A program made the position numbers and the translations under genes. Below the pieces are notes generated by a model, which saw only the letters and a program-made list of their open reading frames with translations, did not search any database and was not told the origin of the DNA. Below, in pieces: positions 18,020-27,106 of a stretch of 64,000 nt of DNA. The stretch lies in assembly GCF_030812885.1 (NCBI RefSeq), contig NZ_JAUSTO010000004.1, positions 124,001 through 188,000 on the forward strand, read 5' to 3'. Position 1 is the first letter of the stretch. The number at the start of each line of letters is the position of its first letter. This DNA comes from Moryella indoligenes. Its GTDB lineage: Bacteria > Bacillota > Clostridia > Lachnospirales > Lachnospiraceae.

Positions 18020-18058
18020 TGTACTACAGGTTTCGTCAAAACATTAACTTGTATTACA
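18020..18058 (-). promoter_or_regulatory. Paired TGTAYTACA boxes downstream of the dctP promoter
   Basis: TGTACTACA (18020-18028) and TGTATTACA (18050-18058) are symmetric 9-mers whose centres are exactly 30 nt apart, three helical turns. Both lie between the predicted transcription start (about 18061) and the dctP ATG, a classic repressor position. Short TGTA-N-TACA palindromes suit FadR-type GntR proteins, and one is encoded in the same transcript. Confidence 0.6.
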
Positions 18059-18067
18059 TCTATGGAG

Positions 18068-18096
18068 ATTATAATTTTTGCTCAGCGCTCTGTCAA
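18068..18096 (-). promoter_or_regulatory. Consensus sigma-A promoter of the dctPQM-gntR-ilvD operon
   Basis: TTGACA (minus strand, 18091-18096), 17 nt, TATAAT (18068-18073): a perfect match to the housekeeping consensus. Such a strong promoter needs repression, which the downstream paired boxes could provide. Otherwise the gap 17,994-18,322 contains this promoter region and the protease terminator, with no supportable gene. Confidence 0.85.
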
Positions 18097-18252
18097 TACA
18101 AACCGTTCCCGAATCATAATTTTCTATATTTTATCTATTTTTACGCCCGATGTTTGTGCGTTTTTACAGAAGCACTTTTTTACAGAAGGGTTGATCCTTC
18201 CTTGGGATAGTTTTTAATCTGAAAGCTGCACTGCGCTCCAATTTTCACAAAA

Positions 18253-18286
18253 ACAGCGGCCTTCCGTTTTTTCGAAAAGCCGCTGT
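18253..18286 (-). terminator. Terminator of the S8 protease gene
   Basis: ACAGCGGC (18253-18260) pairs with GCCGCTGT (18279-18286) around an 18-nt loop. On the minus strand TTTTTGTG follows. It lies about 37 nt after the protease stop. Confidence 0.75.
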
Positions 18287-18322
18287 CTATCACTCATTAC
18301 TTCTTGGGCAGGTCAACAGCCC

Positions 18323-21300
18323 TTAATTCATCCACGCTCCAAAAGCTCCGACTCTATAGCCGTCCGGCGTCCAGGTATCCTGTAACATATCTCCACTTTC
18401 AGAAAGATAATACCACTGATCTCCGTCCTTGATCCACCCAGTTGCCATCGTACCATCCGGATTAAAATAATACCATTTTCCGTTAATAAAGCTCCAGTTT
18501 GTTTTCATCCGTCCATTCTGCTCCAGATAGTACCAGCGCTCCCCGCTGTACTGCCAGCCGGTGCACATATGTCCTGCTTTATCAAAGCAATACCAGTATC
18601 CCTGCACTTTTCTCCATTCTGCGCAGACATTGCTTTCATCATTTTTCCTCAATTTCCAGCCCTGTCTGTCCTTCGTCCAGCGTGAAACCGTCCACATCAG
18701 CGCTGCCCGGCGAAATGCGGAATGTATTCCGCTGCCTCCCGAAGATCTTCTGGTCTCTATATCTTCTTTATTCCCGGACTGAATGTCCTGCTTGTCCTTC
18801 GGCACAGCATCTGGTTGTTTGCCTGTGTTTGTCTTTCCCCCTGTATTCGGAAGCTCTTCCTGTTTTGCATCGGAGGGGGTTGCATTAGACGAAGACGCCT
18901 TAGATCCATCGTCCTCCCCATCCAGTTTATCTCCGGAGACTTCCTTATCCTTCAGCACCGCCCGCAGCACTACAGCGTGCGCCGGCATAATGAAGCGCAT
19001 ACCCTCCAGCTTGCTTCCATCCAGCAGAAGCTCCTGCAGTTCCTTCCTGCTGTCTGTGATCTCCGCAAACACCTGAATTTCTGTGCCCTCTGCCGCCTCG
19101 TCTGCCGGAATGGTGCTAAGCATAACGCCGTCTGTCTCCTCAAGCCTGATCTCATAGCTCTTCGGCTTTTCCCTTTCCGTCAGCAATGCATAATAACTGA
19201 AGTGATCCACGGTCGTGCAGAAGCAGCGCTTCGTCTGATCCATTTCTCCGGCGAGCCTTCCTGCGCGATTCGCCTGCCCGGAGAGATAGAAGAATGCCAG
19301 TCTTTCTGCCTGCTCCTGCTGCTCCTGATTCAACTGCAGACTGAGCTCCAGACGCTCTCCACGGGGAATCGGAACCTGCTCATGCTTCTCATTTTCGAGA
19401 TGGATTTCATACAGAACCGCTTCGCCCTCCGGCAGAGAAGCCATTGCCTTTCTGAGCTTCTCCGGCACTTCCTCCACCTTTTCCGCGATGAGCTTCACCT
19501 CCTGCCCGGCAAGGCGAGAGCTTGCCGGAATTCTGATACTCACATCTCCGTCTTCATTCTGCAGTTCCCTTTCCACTGCCTGCGGGAATGCAGTCTTTCC
19601 ATAGCGAAGCTCTATTGTCTGGGTCTTACGGTCAATCTGAATGATCTGTACAGGACGATCTACAAAATAACCTTCCTTTCCGCTGAGATCTGCCGTCAGC
19701 CGATAGCGCCCATAGGGAATTCCCGAAAGAACAAGCGGGTCAAAATACGGATCCGGCAGTTCAAAAAGAAGTTCCTCCGATTCATGATCCAGCGCTTTCA
19801 GGCGGAATACATAAGGCTTTTGACCATAGGGCCCAAACGCAAATTTTGCTCCGTAATCATCTCCCCAATTCAGTCGGATACGGATACTCCCACTCTTTTC
19901 GCTGCTCTCCAGCTTCTTCCAGCCAAAGCGAATATCCGCCGTTCTGTTATCAGGTCCAAGATGCACGACAATCTCCGGTCTTTCCGGTATGTACTCCGCA
20001 CTGTCATATTTCGGGCGCACTCTCCACTTTCCATAGCTCAGCTTTTCGCCGCTTTCATACGTCTCGCCCTGAAGATTGACAAAGATATAGTCTGTGACAA
20101 AGTTCTCTGCTCCCTCCGCCATCGTGGTCACATGAATACTGCCAAAATCCTCCGCACCTTTTTTATAAATATGGAAATCCGGTGTCACAGTCTCACCAGA
20201 GGCATCGCGCAGATCGACTCGCTTGCTTTCCGGTACACTATAGTATCCTTCCGGAAGCACCGGGCGCAGCTGGTAAACCGCTGCCGGAAGTATGCTGAAA
20301 TCAGTGAACTTCATTCCATCCCAGGAATGCTTTTTCTCTGCCCCCTCTTCTGCCTCCGCGTCAAAGACAGCCTCATAGCTGATCTGATCCAGCGTAAGCT
20401 CTTCCGTATGCAGTACAGACTTCGGATACATGGCACCGGTCTCCGGACCAGCGAGCAAAATCGGATGCTCCTTGCTTCCCAGATCCCTGACCACACCTAC
20501 CTCGCGACCATACTGCGTCTGCGCTTCAATCTCAATGACAGGTTTTTCCGGAATCAACTTCCAGGCTCCCGCAGCATTTCTAAGGCGCAGGGTCCATCTC
20601 CCCCTGCTGAGCTTGACAGATCCATACGGAAGTCCACTGAGGCTTGCCAGCTGCTTTGTCCCCCCGAAGCTCATGCTTGCCTTTGCAGGCACCTCCGTCC
20701 CGTTTTCATCTGTCAGGACCACCTCCGGTCTGAAGCCTGACGGCAGCCTTCCATCCGCCGTAGACACCTGAAGCATAATGTCACGAACCTCCAGCGGCTT
20801 CTGCGAAACCAAAAGGAAGGTGAGCTCTGCCTCCGGATGCTCTGCACTGATCTCAAAGCTCTGCTCGAGCTCTTCTCCCTTGAAGAGCAGCGTCCGCAGC
20901 TTCAGCTTTGCCGTATAACTTCCGTAGCACAGCTGCTCAGGATTCAAAACAATATGTCCATCCCTCGCATCCGTGACCGTCACACTGTAATCATCCGCTG
21001 AAAGCTTCTCAGGATCAATTTCAAGAGTGTTTCCTGTCTCTTCATTCTTTTCCATAATCTTTATCTTCAGCGAGCCAGTCTGCCCCTCCGCCATCAGCGT
21101 AGCAAGCTCCTGAAGATATTCATTTCCCGCATAGTCGCGAATACAAAGGTTGACACCTGCGCTCTCCTCTGTGGACAGCACCAGCCTTCCGTCTGCCGGC
21201 GGTACGATCCTCTTTATCTCCGTCACATTTCCGCTTCCATCGACCTTCTTCAGCGAAATTTCCGCAACTCCACTCCCGTTCTCTGTTACCTTAAGCGCGA

Positions 21301-24300
21301 GCTGCTTTTTCCCGGCATCTATCTGTACGTCCGAAACAGCAGGCCTTGTGTTGTCCACAATCACATCGTACGCATAGATCTGCAGCGCGGCATTCTCCGC
21401 AACAGGCATCACTTCAAAGATATAGCGGTATATGCCTTCCTCCGCCGTCTCTTCTCCTTTGGTTCCATTCCACCTGTATTTCTCAGATTCAGAGTACAGC
21501 ATACCAGCAGAGGCATTCTGCGCCGCTGCATAGTTCTTCCTTCCGACCGCTATATTTCCGTTGCTGTCTGCCTTTCCGCTGTAGTTTTCCTCACCGGAAT
21601 ATACTGTTTCGCCCTGTGCGTCCTTCACAGTGATTCTGTCGTGATAGTAGGGAGCAATAAACACGCCGCGGAATTGCACATAGTCGTTTCGTCCATCTCC
21701 GTTCGGGGAGATGGCGATCCGCTTTCCATCAAAGCTTCGCTTTGCGCCGGCATCCTCAGAGAGCTTTTCTCCCAGCACAATCTCTTCGTGATCTGCCTCA
21801 GAGGTCAGGCAGGTAAAGGCATTCCTTGCATCGCTGTTCTGCGCGTGGAAATATTTCGGAGCCTCTCCCGCAGCTCCGACCGGCTGCGCATAATTGTAAA
21901 TTGCACTTTCCAATACCGGTGTGTCTGTGAAGGCCTTATTCTCCGGATGGCGGAATGCAATGTAGGGCACGCCGATATCATTTTGCCCCTCCGTCAGGCT
22001 CCGGAGGCGCACGAAGCCCTCTACAAAATAGCCGTTGCGGAAGCACTTTTTCAGGCGTTCATCCTCCGATGCAAAGCTGACCGGAACAGAGACCTCCACG
22101 CTTCCCATAGCCGGAACTATGTAAACTTCGTTCCCGCTCTTCGGAGAAAGAATCTCCTGCACCCCCGCCGGTTTGATGAGCTTTGGATTTTTCCCGTCCA
22201 GCTGATCTGTCTGTACGGTCAGCTCCGACAGCTGAAACCGGAGTTCCCTGCTTTTACTTGCATTATGCAGTGTAAACTTCAGGCTGAAGTCCGTATTGAT
22301 CGCGCCGAGGTTTATTTTCGCCGTCGGCTCCGCATTCAGTCTGTCCGGCTGCTTCGCTGTAATATAGGCATAGGAACGCAGGGTATTCCGTTTATTCATG
22401 ACGCCTGCTCCCTGCTTCCGCGGAGAGGTATAGTGCCCCTCTCCATCCCTGTGCGGCACGGCATTGCTCATCAGCATATTTTTCATAAACATGTACTGCG
22501 TATTTTTGTCCGTTCCGCCGGCCTCCGGCAGCTTTAAGTCTCCGTCCTTCCGTATCCTCTCGGCAAGAAGCGCCGCGAGAGAGGATACCTGCGGTGCCGC
22601 CATGGAGGTTCCACTCTTATCCGCAAAGCCTCCTCCGGGCTGCGCCGCCCAGACATGTCCCCCTACTGCGGCGATTTCCGGCTTGAGATCAAATTCCGGG
22701 GTGGGGCCCCAGCTTGAAAAATAGGAGAGATCCCCGGCACTGTCAATTTTGAAGCCTGCGATCTCGCGGTGAAGAACTATCTTTTTCCCATCCATGCCCT
22801 TCAGAAGAAGACCATCCCTTTTTCGGATGAATACCGCCGGAATCGCCGGATCATGGATGCCCATGTTGATCCAGTCCCCGGATTCCTGATCGTCGTAAAT
22901 AATGGCAAGACGCGCGCCGAGATTGGCGACGCTCGCAACCTTTTCATCAAAGCGGCGTTCTCCTCGCTCGATCAGCACCGCCTTTCCCCGCAGCGCTCCC
23001 TCCGGAAGAGCTGCCAGTTCCTCAATTTTGGCCTTCCCTGCCTCCGTATACAGCGGAAGCTCCAGCCCGTATGCGCTGCTGGCCGCCTCATCTGTCGTGG
23101 GATAGTACGCAATCCTTTCTCCTTCCACCTCCAGATATGGCAGAGATACTGTTTCGCTGTCGATCGAAGCGACGGCTATGACATCCCCTGCAAGTGCAGG
23201 GGCCGAAATCGTGCCATAGTTCGGCTGATCCGCAGTCGGAGGCATGAAATCTGCATCCGTCAGACTTTCATTTCCGGCTGAGGCATTGATTGTGACTCCC
23301 ATTTTTTTTGCGGCAGCTATGGCACGCAGCAATTCACTCCCCACGCTCTTCAGTGTTGCAGCCGGCACACCGAAGCTCAGATTGATGACATCCGCTCCCA
23401 GAAGCAGGCTGTCCTCGATCGCACGCGCATATTTCGCGGGCTCGGAATAATCGCTCTCTCCCGCAAGCACACGCATCGCAATCAGCTGTGCCTGCTTTGC
23501 ATCGCTCCGCACGACAGAGGCAGCAATTCCTGCGACGTGTGTTCCGTGAGAATTGCCGTCTTCATTGATCTCTCTGCTGTTATTGGCATAATTATAGCCA
23601 TATGCATACTTGTTGCTGAACCACTTTCCCTTCAGAAGTTCTGTTCCCGCAGTTGAATTGATCTGTGCAATTCGCTCTTCCATGCTCTTTGCATCAGGAT
23701 ATTTTGCGCCTTCCGTATCCTTCATGTCGAAATCCGGATGTGAAACGCTGAAGCCAGTATCAATCACCGCAATCACAGTTCCACGACCACTCAGTTCATC
23801 GGGTTGAAAGGCTGCACGCTCATGCACATCCAGCGCACGCCTGCGACGGATACGTCTCCCGGGTCTGCTCTGCCAGGCTTCTTCTCCCTCCAGGCTCCCT
23901 ACGTCAATCGCAGCAAAGTTCGGAGAGATGCGCAGAATTTCACTCATGGGCGCCAGCGCTTCCAGCTCTGCTGCTGTGAGCTCTGTCGCAAGGGTATTTC
24001 CAAGGACATAGGTGACTCCCTCATAACAGAACTCATGTCCCAGCCGTGCCTCTGCGCGCATCGCAAAGTGCTTCTGTTTTTCCACTGCCCCTCCAAGCTG
24101 ACGGAGTATATCCTTTGAGAAATCACCTTCGTCGCTGCCATCTCCCAGCGCTATGATGACCGGAATTTTTCCCTCATAGCTGTCAAGCGACTCTCCTTGT
24201 TTCAGAGCGCCCTGCTCCTTCATCCGCTGCTCCAACGCTTCCAGCTTCGGCTCAGATGCAGCAGCCTGCGTCTCCGCATGCACCGTAAACGACTGCGGCC

Positions 24301-24367
24301 ACTGCATTGCTGAAGTCATCGAAACAATCATCAGCGCTGCAAACAGCCGTTTGACCATCCTTTTCAT
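18323..24367 (-). CDS. Very large cell-surface subtilisin-like (S8) protease with wall-binding repeats
   Basis: 2014 residues. Signal peptide at about 1-32 and a prodomain to about 165, then an unusual basic run (RRIRRRR, 171-177) before the catalytic domain. The catalytic triad is D203 (VIDTGFS), H274 (GNSHGTHVAG) and S588 (SGTSMAAP), with the oxyanion Asn in SAGNES near 366. A PA-type insert lies at about 440-535 between H and S, as in lactocepins and C5a peptidases. A long beta-rich region (Fn3-like and Cna/Gram-positive-type repeats) follows. Near the C-terminus an LPNTG motif (1839-1843) is followed not by a membrane anchor but by about 120 residues of choline-binding-type repeats (GKWYYFNPDGTMATGW). 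It probably degrades host or dietary proteins at the cell wall. It is monocistronic, with its own promoter and terminator. Confidence 0.9.
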   Translation of the reverse strand: MKRMVKRLFAALMIVSMTSAMQWPQSFTVHAETQAAASEPKLEALEQRMKEQGALKQGESLDSYEGKIPVIIALGDGSDEGDFSKDILRQLGGAVEKQKHFAMRAEARLGHEFCYEGVTYVLGNTLATELTAAELEALAPMSEILRISPNFAAIDVGSLEGEEAWQSRPGRRIRRRRALDVHERAAFQPDELSGRGTVIAVIDTGFSVSHPDFDMKDTEGAKYPDAKSMEERIAQINSTAGTELLKGKWFSNKYAYGYNYANNSREINEDGNSHGTHVAGIAASVVRSDAKQAQLIAMRVLAGESDYSEPAKYARAIEDSLLLGADVINLSFGVPAATLKSVGSELLRAIAAAKKMGVTINASAGNESLTDADFMPPTADQPNYGTISAPALAGDVIAVASIDSETVSLPYLEVEGERIAYYPTTDEAASSAYGLELPLYTEAGKAKIEELAALPEGALRGKAVLIERGERRFDEKVASVANLGARLAIIYDDQESGDWINMGIHDPAIPAVFIRKRDGLLLKGMDGKKIVLHREIAGFKIDSAGDLSYFSSWGPTPEFDLKPEIAAVGGHVWAAQPGGGFADKSGTSMAAPQVSSLAALLAERIRKDGDLKLPEAGGTDKNTQYMFMKNMLMSNAVPHRDGEGHYTSPRKQGAGVMNKRNTLRSYAYITAKQPDRLNAEPTAKINLGAINTDFSLKFTLHNASKSRELRFQLSELTVQTDQLDGKNPKLIKPAGVQEILSPKSGNEVYIVPAMGSVEVSVPVSFASEDERLKKCFRNGYFVEGFVRLRSLTEGQNDIGVPYIAFRHPENKAFTDTPVLESAIYNYAQPVGAAGEAPKYFHAQNSDARNAFTCLTSEADHEEIVLGEKLSEDAGAKRSFDGKRIAISPNGDGRNDYVQFRGVFIAPYYHDRITVKDAQGETVYSGEENYSGKADSNGNIAVGRKNYAAAQNASAGMLYSESEKYRWNGTKGEETAEEGIYRYIFEVMPVAENAALQIYAYDVIVDNTRPAVSDVQIDAGKKQLALKVTENGSGVAEISLKKVDGSGNVTEIKRIVPPADGRLVLSTEESAGVNLCIRDYAGNEYLQELATLMAEGQTGSLKIKIMEKNEETGNTLEIDPEKLSADDYSVTVTDARDGHIVLNPEQLCYGSYTAKLKLRTLLFKGEELEQSFEISAEHPEAELTFLLVSQKPLEVRDIMLQVSTADGRLPSGFRPEVVLTDENGTEVPAKASMSFGGTKQLASLSGLPYGSVKLSRGRWTLRLRNAAGAWKLIPEKPVIEIEAQTQYGREVGVVRDLGSKEHPILLAGPETGAMYPKSVLHTEELTLDQISYEAVFDAEAEEGAEKKHSWDGMKFTDFSILPAAVYQLRPVLPEGYYSVPESKRVDLRDASGETVTPDFHIYKKGAEDFGSIHVTTMAEGAENFVTDYIFVNLQGETYESGEKLSYGKWRVRPKYDSAEYIPERPEIVVHLGPDNRTADIRFGWKKLESSEKSGSIRIRLNWGDDYGAKFAFGPYGQKPYVFRLKALDHESEELLFELPDPYFDPLVLSGIPYGRYRLTADLSGKEGYFVDRPVQIIQIDRKTQTIELRYGKTAFPQAVERELQNEDGDVSIRIPASSRLAGQEVKLIAEKVEEVPEKLRKAMASLPEGEAVLYEIHLENEKHEQVPIPRGERLELSLQLNQEQQEQAERLAFFYLSGQANRAGRLAGEMDQTKRCFCTTVDHFSYYALLTEREKPKSYEIRLEETDGVMLSTIPADEAAEGTEIQVFAEITDSRKELQELLLDGSKLEGMRFIMPAHAVVLRAVLKDKEVSGDKLDGEDDGSKASSSNATPSDAKQEELPNTGGKTNTGKQPDAVPKDKQDIQSGNKEDIETRRSSGGSGIHSAFRRAALMWTVSRWTKDRQGWKLRKNDESNVCAEWRKVQGYWYCFDKAGHMCTGWQYSGERWYYLEQNGRMKTNWSFINGKWYYFNPDGTMATGWIKDGDQWYYLSESGDMLQDTWTPDGYRVGAFGAWMN

Positions 24368-24421
24368 ACCCCTGCCCCCTGCTTTGAATGTATTTTTTCT
24401 GCTCGCGCATCAACAAAATAC

Positions 24422-24450
24422 ATATTAGTTTGCCTTGACTAATTTGTCAA
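24422..24450 (-). promoter_or_regulatory. Promoter of the S8 protease
   Basis: TTGACA (minus strand, 24445-24450), 17 nt, TAATAT (24422-24427), ending about 55 nt before the protease ATG. The match is near-consensus with ideal spacing, so basal expression should be strong. I saw no clear operator. The rest of 24,368-24,626 shows no gene. Confidence 0.75.
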
Positions 24451-24626
24451 TTCAAACTCTTATCACACAGGGCGTTCTGTAACAAATGAGAACGGCTATC
24501 TCCAGCTTGTACTATTTCCTGACACAGAACCCCGCCTGAAATACCTGACAGTCCGTATTACCGACAATGGTATTGGCAATTATAATTCCAAAATCTGACA
24601 GAACAGAATCTGCTGAAAATTCTCCT

Positions 24627-25465
24627 TCAAAGGCCCAGAAGCAGCTCCGGAATCCGCCGAAACATCATCTGCAACTCCTCTTCCGTGAAACCCTGCGCGA
24701 GCAGCAGCTTTGCATATTCCAAAAGTCCCTCATCAAAATAAGGGGACTTCGGCTGTCCAAAATCAGTTGAGAGATATACATGCTCACACCCCACGGCGCG
24801 TATCTGTGCGGCGATTTCCTCAATCGAGGTTCGCCCATAATAGCTTGTGAAATAGCAGTGCTCCACATAAGCTCCCAGCGCGACAGCCTCCTTCTGCTGC
24901 TCCAGGCTGTAGCAGTCTGCCGGATTGTCCGCGTGTGTCAGCACTGCTTCACAGCCCTGTGCACGTGCCGCACGCACCAGTGCCATTCCTTCCTCTGCGC
25001 TCATGTGTCCCGTCGCGACCACCATGGAATACCGCCGCGCCGCTTCCAGAACCTCTGCCACCTCCGGAATCAGCTCTTCCTGCACATCCAGAATATAGAT
25101 GCACTTTTGCAGATCTGCCTTCTTTCCGTTTTTTTCTGAAATTCCTGATACTTCAGCGCATCCATGGTCGGAAACCAGACAAAGCGTCCGCCGAGTTTTC
25201 CACAGGCTTCCACCGCTGAGGCGTTGATTCCGCCGACTGCCCGGTTTAAGGTAATCCCTCCCGCAAGCTTCAGCTCCGGGCAGAGCTCCCTGAGCAACGC
25301 CGCTCTCCCTGCCGTCTCCCCGTAGTGATACTTGATCAGGGCGCCGCCCAGCCCTGCTGTCCGAAGGCGCTCCATAAGCTCTATATCCGTACACTTTCTG
25401 GAAGATACGTCCGGCGCCGTATGTACATGCATTTCTATTGCATCCCTCATAAAATCATACTTCAT
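24627..25465 (-). pseudogene. DUF6282-family (amidohydrolase-like) gene with a frameshift in an A7 tract
   Basis: The first half runs from the ATG at 25465 (strong GAGAGGAG site; MKYDFMRDAIEMHVHTAPD with the HxH metal motif, then ALIKYHYGET and WFPTMDALKYQ). The second half is in a different frame (ILDVQEELIPEVAEVLE, VVATGHMS, LTHADNP, VYLSTDFGQ) and ends LLLGL at 24627. The frames meet at seven A residues (minus strand; 25129-25135). One extra A restores a single protein of about 280 residues that matches the family from end to end. It may be a true pseudogene, a homopolymer error, or rescued by slippage. Its original upstream region now lies 9.3 kb away because of the transposon insertion. 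Confidence 0.8.
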
Positions 25466-25558
25466 TGTTTTCTCTCCTCTCTGAAACACAGCAAAACTCC
25501 GCACCCCCTTATCAATGCTATTGTAATTTGACTCATGAATGTGTCCCCCTTCGGCATA

Positions 25559-25566
25559 CTTACGTT
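25559..25566. repeat. 8-bp target-site duplication, left copy (CTTACGTT)
   Basis: Identical to 34839-34846 and directly abutting the left terminal repeat. Eight bp is the duplication length known for the IS66 family. It marks the insertion point of the whole 9.27-kb unit. Confidence 0.85.
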
Positions 25567-25581
25567 GTAAGCACTCAGTGT
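25567..25581 (+). repeat. Left terminal inverted repeat of the transposon
   Basis: GTAAGCACTCAGTGT, one mismatch from the IS66 ends at 32021 and 34838. The 100 nt inside it (25582-25689) hold hairpins but no gene and may be the remnant of a second IS66 copy. Confidence 0.85.
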
Positions 25582-25638
25582 GAAGGCTTACCTTGCACCG
25601 GTTAGAAACGTGCGCCATCAGGCGCACCATAAAAGTAT

Positions 25639-25659
25639 CGCCCGCAAGGAATGCGGGCG
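25639..25659 (-). terminator. Terminator of the dpaL-yfcC-M20-ygeY operon
   Basis: CGCCCGCA (25639-25646) pairs with TGCGGGCG (25652-25659) around a 5-nt loop. On the minus strand ATACTTTTATGG follows. It lies 30 nt after the ygeY-like stop, inside the transposon's left end. Confidence 0.7.
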
Positions 25660-25689
25660 GCACACAAACTGACGATCAAATCTAATTTT

Positions 25690-27024
25690 TTATAGATTAT
25701 TGCAATAATAGCTTCCATATGCAGCATAAAACGAAGCGCACACCACTAAATCTTGCTTCCATGTGATTTCATTCGGAGCATGCGCCTGTGCCTCCGCACC
25801 TGGCCCAAATCCGATCACCGGTATATTATTTCGTCCCATGATGGAAACGCCATTCGTTGAGAACGTCCATTTATCGACTAAAGGACGTTTTTCTCTCTCT
25901 TGAATTGTGCTTGCTGTTCCAAGACGTTTATCTCCATAAAGTGCCTCATATGCCTTAACAGCCGCCTGACAAACTGGATGCTGCTCTGGTAATACCCATG
26001 TAGGGAAATAGCAGTCTGTCGGATATGATAAGCCTGTATAAGAAGGCGCATCATATGTATACATGCTTACCTTGACATCCTCACCATATCTCTGAACTGC
26101 TGGCAAATTCTTAATTTCTTCGATGCAAGATTGCCATGTTTCGCCAGCTGTCATGCGCCGGTCAAGAGAAATAGCGCAAGCATCTGCCACTGCGCATCGT
26201 GAAGGAGAGGAGAAGAATATCTGCGAAACAGTAACGCTTCCCCTGCCAAGGAATCTGGCCTCTTCCCACTCCTTATTATATTTCGGATCCAGCATTCTAG
26301 AAAGCCCACGTATGTCCGTAGATTCATCGTATCCATTATTATTTAATGCTCGAATATCCTGGATAATATCGGCCATCTTATAAATCGCGTTATCTCCTCT
26401 TTCAGGAGCCGATCCATGGCAGGAAACGCCTTTGACATCCACGCGAATTTCCATTCGGCCTCTCTGTCCACGACAAATACCACCATCTGTAGGTTCAGTA
26501 GAAATCACCAGATCTGGAACAACCTTGTCTTCCTTGCAAATATACTCCCAGTTATTTCCTTCACAGTCTTCTTCCTGTACCGAACCAACCACCATCACTT
26601 TATACTTTTCATTGAGAAGGTTAAGATCTTTCATTATCTTCGCAGCATATACTGAAGATACGATACCTCCAAGCTGGTCAGATACTCCTCTACCTCCGAT
26701 TTCCTCGTCATTCTCATAACCTTCATAAGGATCAAATATCCAGTTATCTCTATTTCCGACACCAACAGTATCAATATGACTGTCGAATGCAATCAGTTTC
26801 TCACCACTACCCATGTAGCCAATAACATTGCCCTGTGGATCTAATTCCGCTTGATCAAATCCAAGTTTTTTCATCTCTGCAAGGATCGTTTCAGCGTGTT
26901 CTTTCTCTGTTCTGGATTCGCCAGGATTTTTAACAATTGCACGCAAAAAGCTTGTCATATCCGGAAGATATTCTTTAGCTGCCTTCTTAATACTTTCGAG
27001 GTCTTTCTGCTCCAATATACTCAT
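25690..27024 (-). CDS. ygeY: M20-family metallohydrolase, YgeY type
   Basis: 444 residues. The zinc-site motifs of M20 peptidases are intact: H83-x-D85 in AFDSHIDTVG, GRGVSDQLGG with the bridging Asp, the EE pair in SVQEEDCEG, and the late His in QAHAPNE. The sequence follows YgeY, encoded next to diaminopropionate ammonia-lyase (ygeX) in enterobacteria. The likely role is to hydrolyse an amide or peptide-like derivative and release diaminopropionate or a relative. The exact substrate is not established. It is last gene of the minus-strand operon inside the transposon; AAAGG lies before the ATG. Confidence 0.85.
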   Translation of the reverse strand: MSILEQKDLESIKKAAKEYLPDMTSFLRAIVKNPGESRTEKEHAETILAEMKKLGFDQAELDPQGNVIGYMGSGEKLIAFDSHIDTVGVGNRDNWIFDPYEGYENDEEIGGRGVSDQLGGIVSSVYAAKIMKDLNLLNEKYKVMVVGSVQEEDCEGNNWEYICKEDKVVPDLVISTEPTDGGICRGQRGRMEIRVDVKGVSCHGSAPERGDNAIYKMADIIQDIRALNNNGYDESTDIRGLSRMLDPKYNKEWEEARFLGRGSVTVSQIFFSSPSRCAVADACAISLDRRMTAGETWQSCIEEIKNLPAVQRYGEDVKVSMYTYDAPSYTGLSYPTDCYFPTWVLPEQHPVCQAAVKAYEALYGDKRLGTASTIQEREKRPLVDKWTFSTNGVSIMGRNNIPVIGFGPGAEAQAHAPNEITWKQDLVVCASFYAAYGSYYCNNL

Positions 27025-27106
27025 ATTCTCACCTTTCTAATAGAAATGCCGCGGTATATATTCTGTACCGTGGCAAATGCCAGACTTATACGGTATTGCC
27101 TTTAAT

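Noticed and set aside
18600..18760. Suspected frameshift near the C-terminus of the S8 protease, where low-complexity sequence joins the repeats
   Set aside because: The segment RWTKDRQGWKLRKNDESN matches the usual first wall-binding repeat and stays in frame with the later WYYF repeats, so no frameshift is needed.
18722..20740. Plus-strand 672-codon open frame antisense to the S8 protease
   Set aside because: Same reasoning: compositionally odd, no start signal, and fully inside a strongly supported coding sequence. Similar shadows at 16,830-18,047, 42,010-43,275, 21,641-22,537 and 12,474-13,460 were also rejected.
25120..25145. Programmed -1 frameshift at the A7 run in the DUF6282 gene
   Set aside because: The zero-frame codons (CAG AAA AAA ACG) do not give the standard two-tRNA slippery heptamer in the right register, and no downstream stimulatory stem was seen. 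Decay or a read error is simpler, although transcriptional slippage remains possible.
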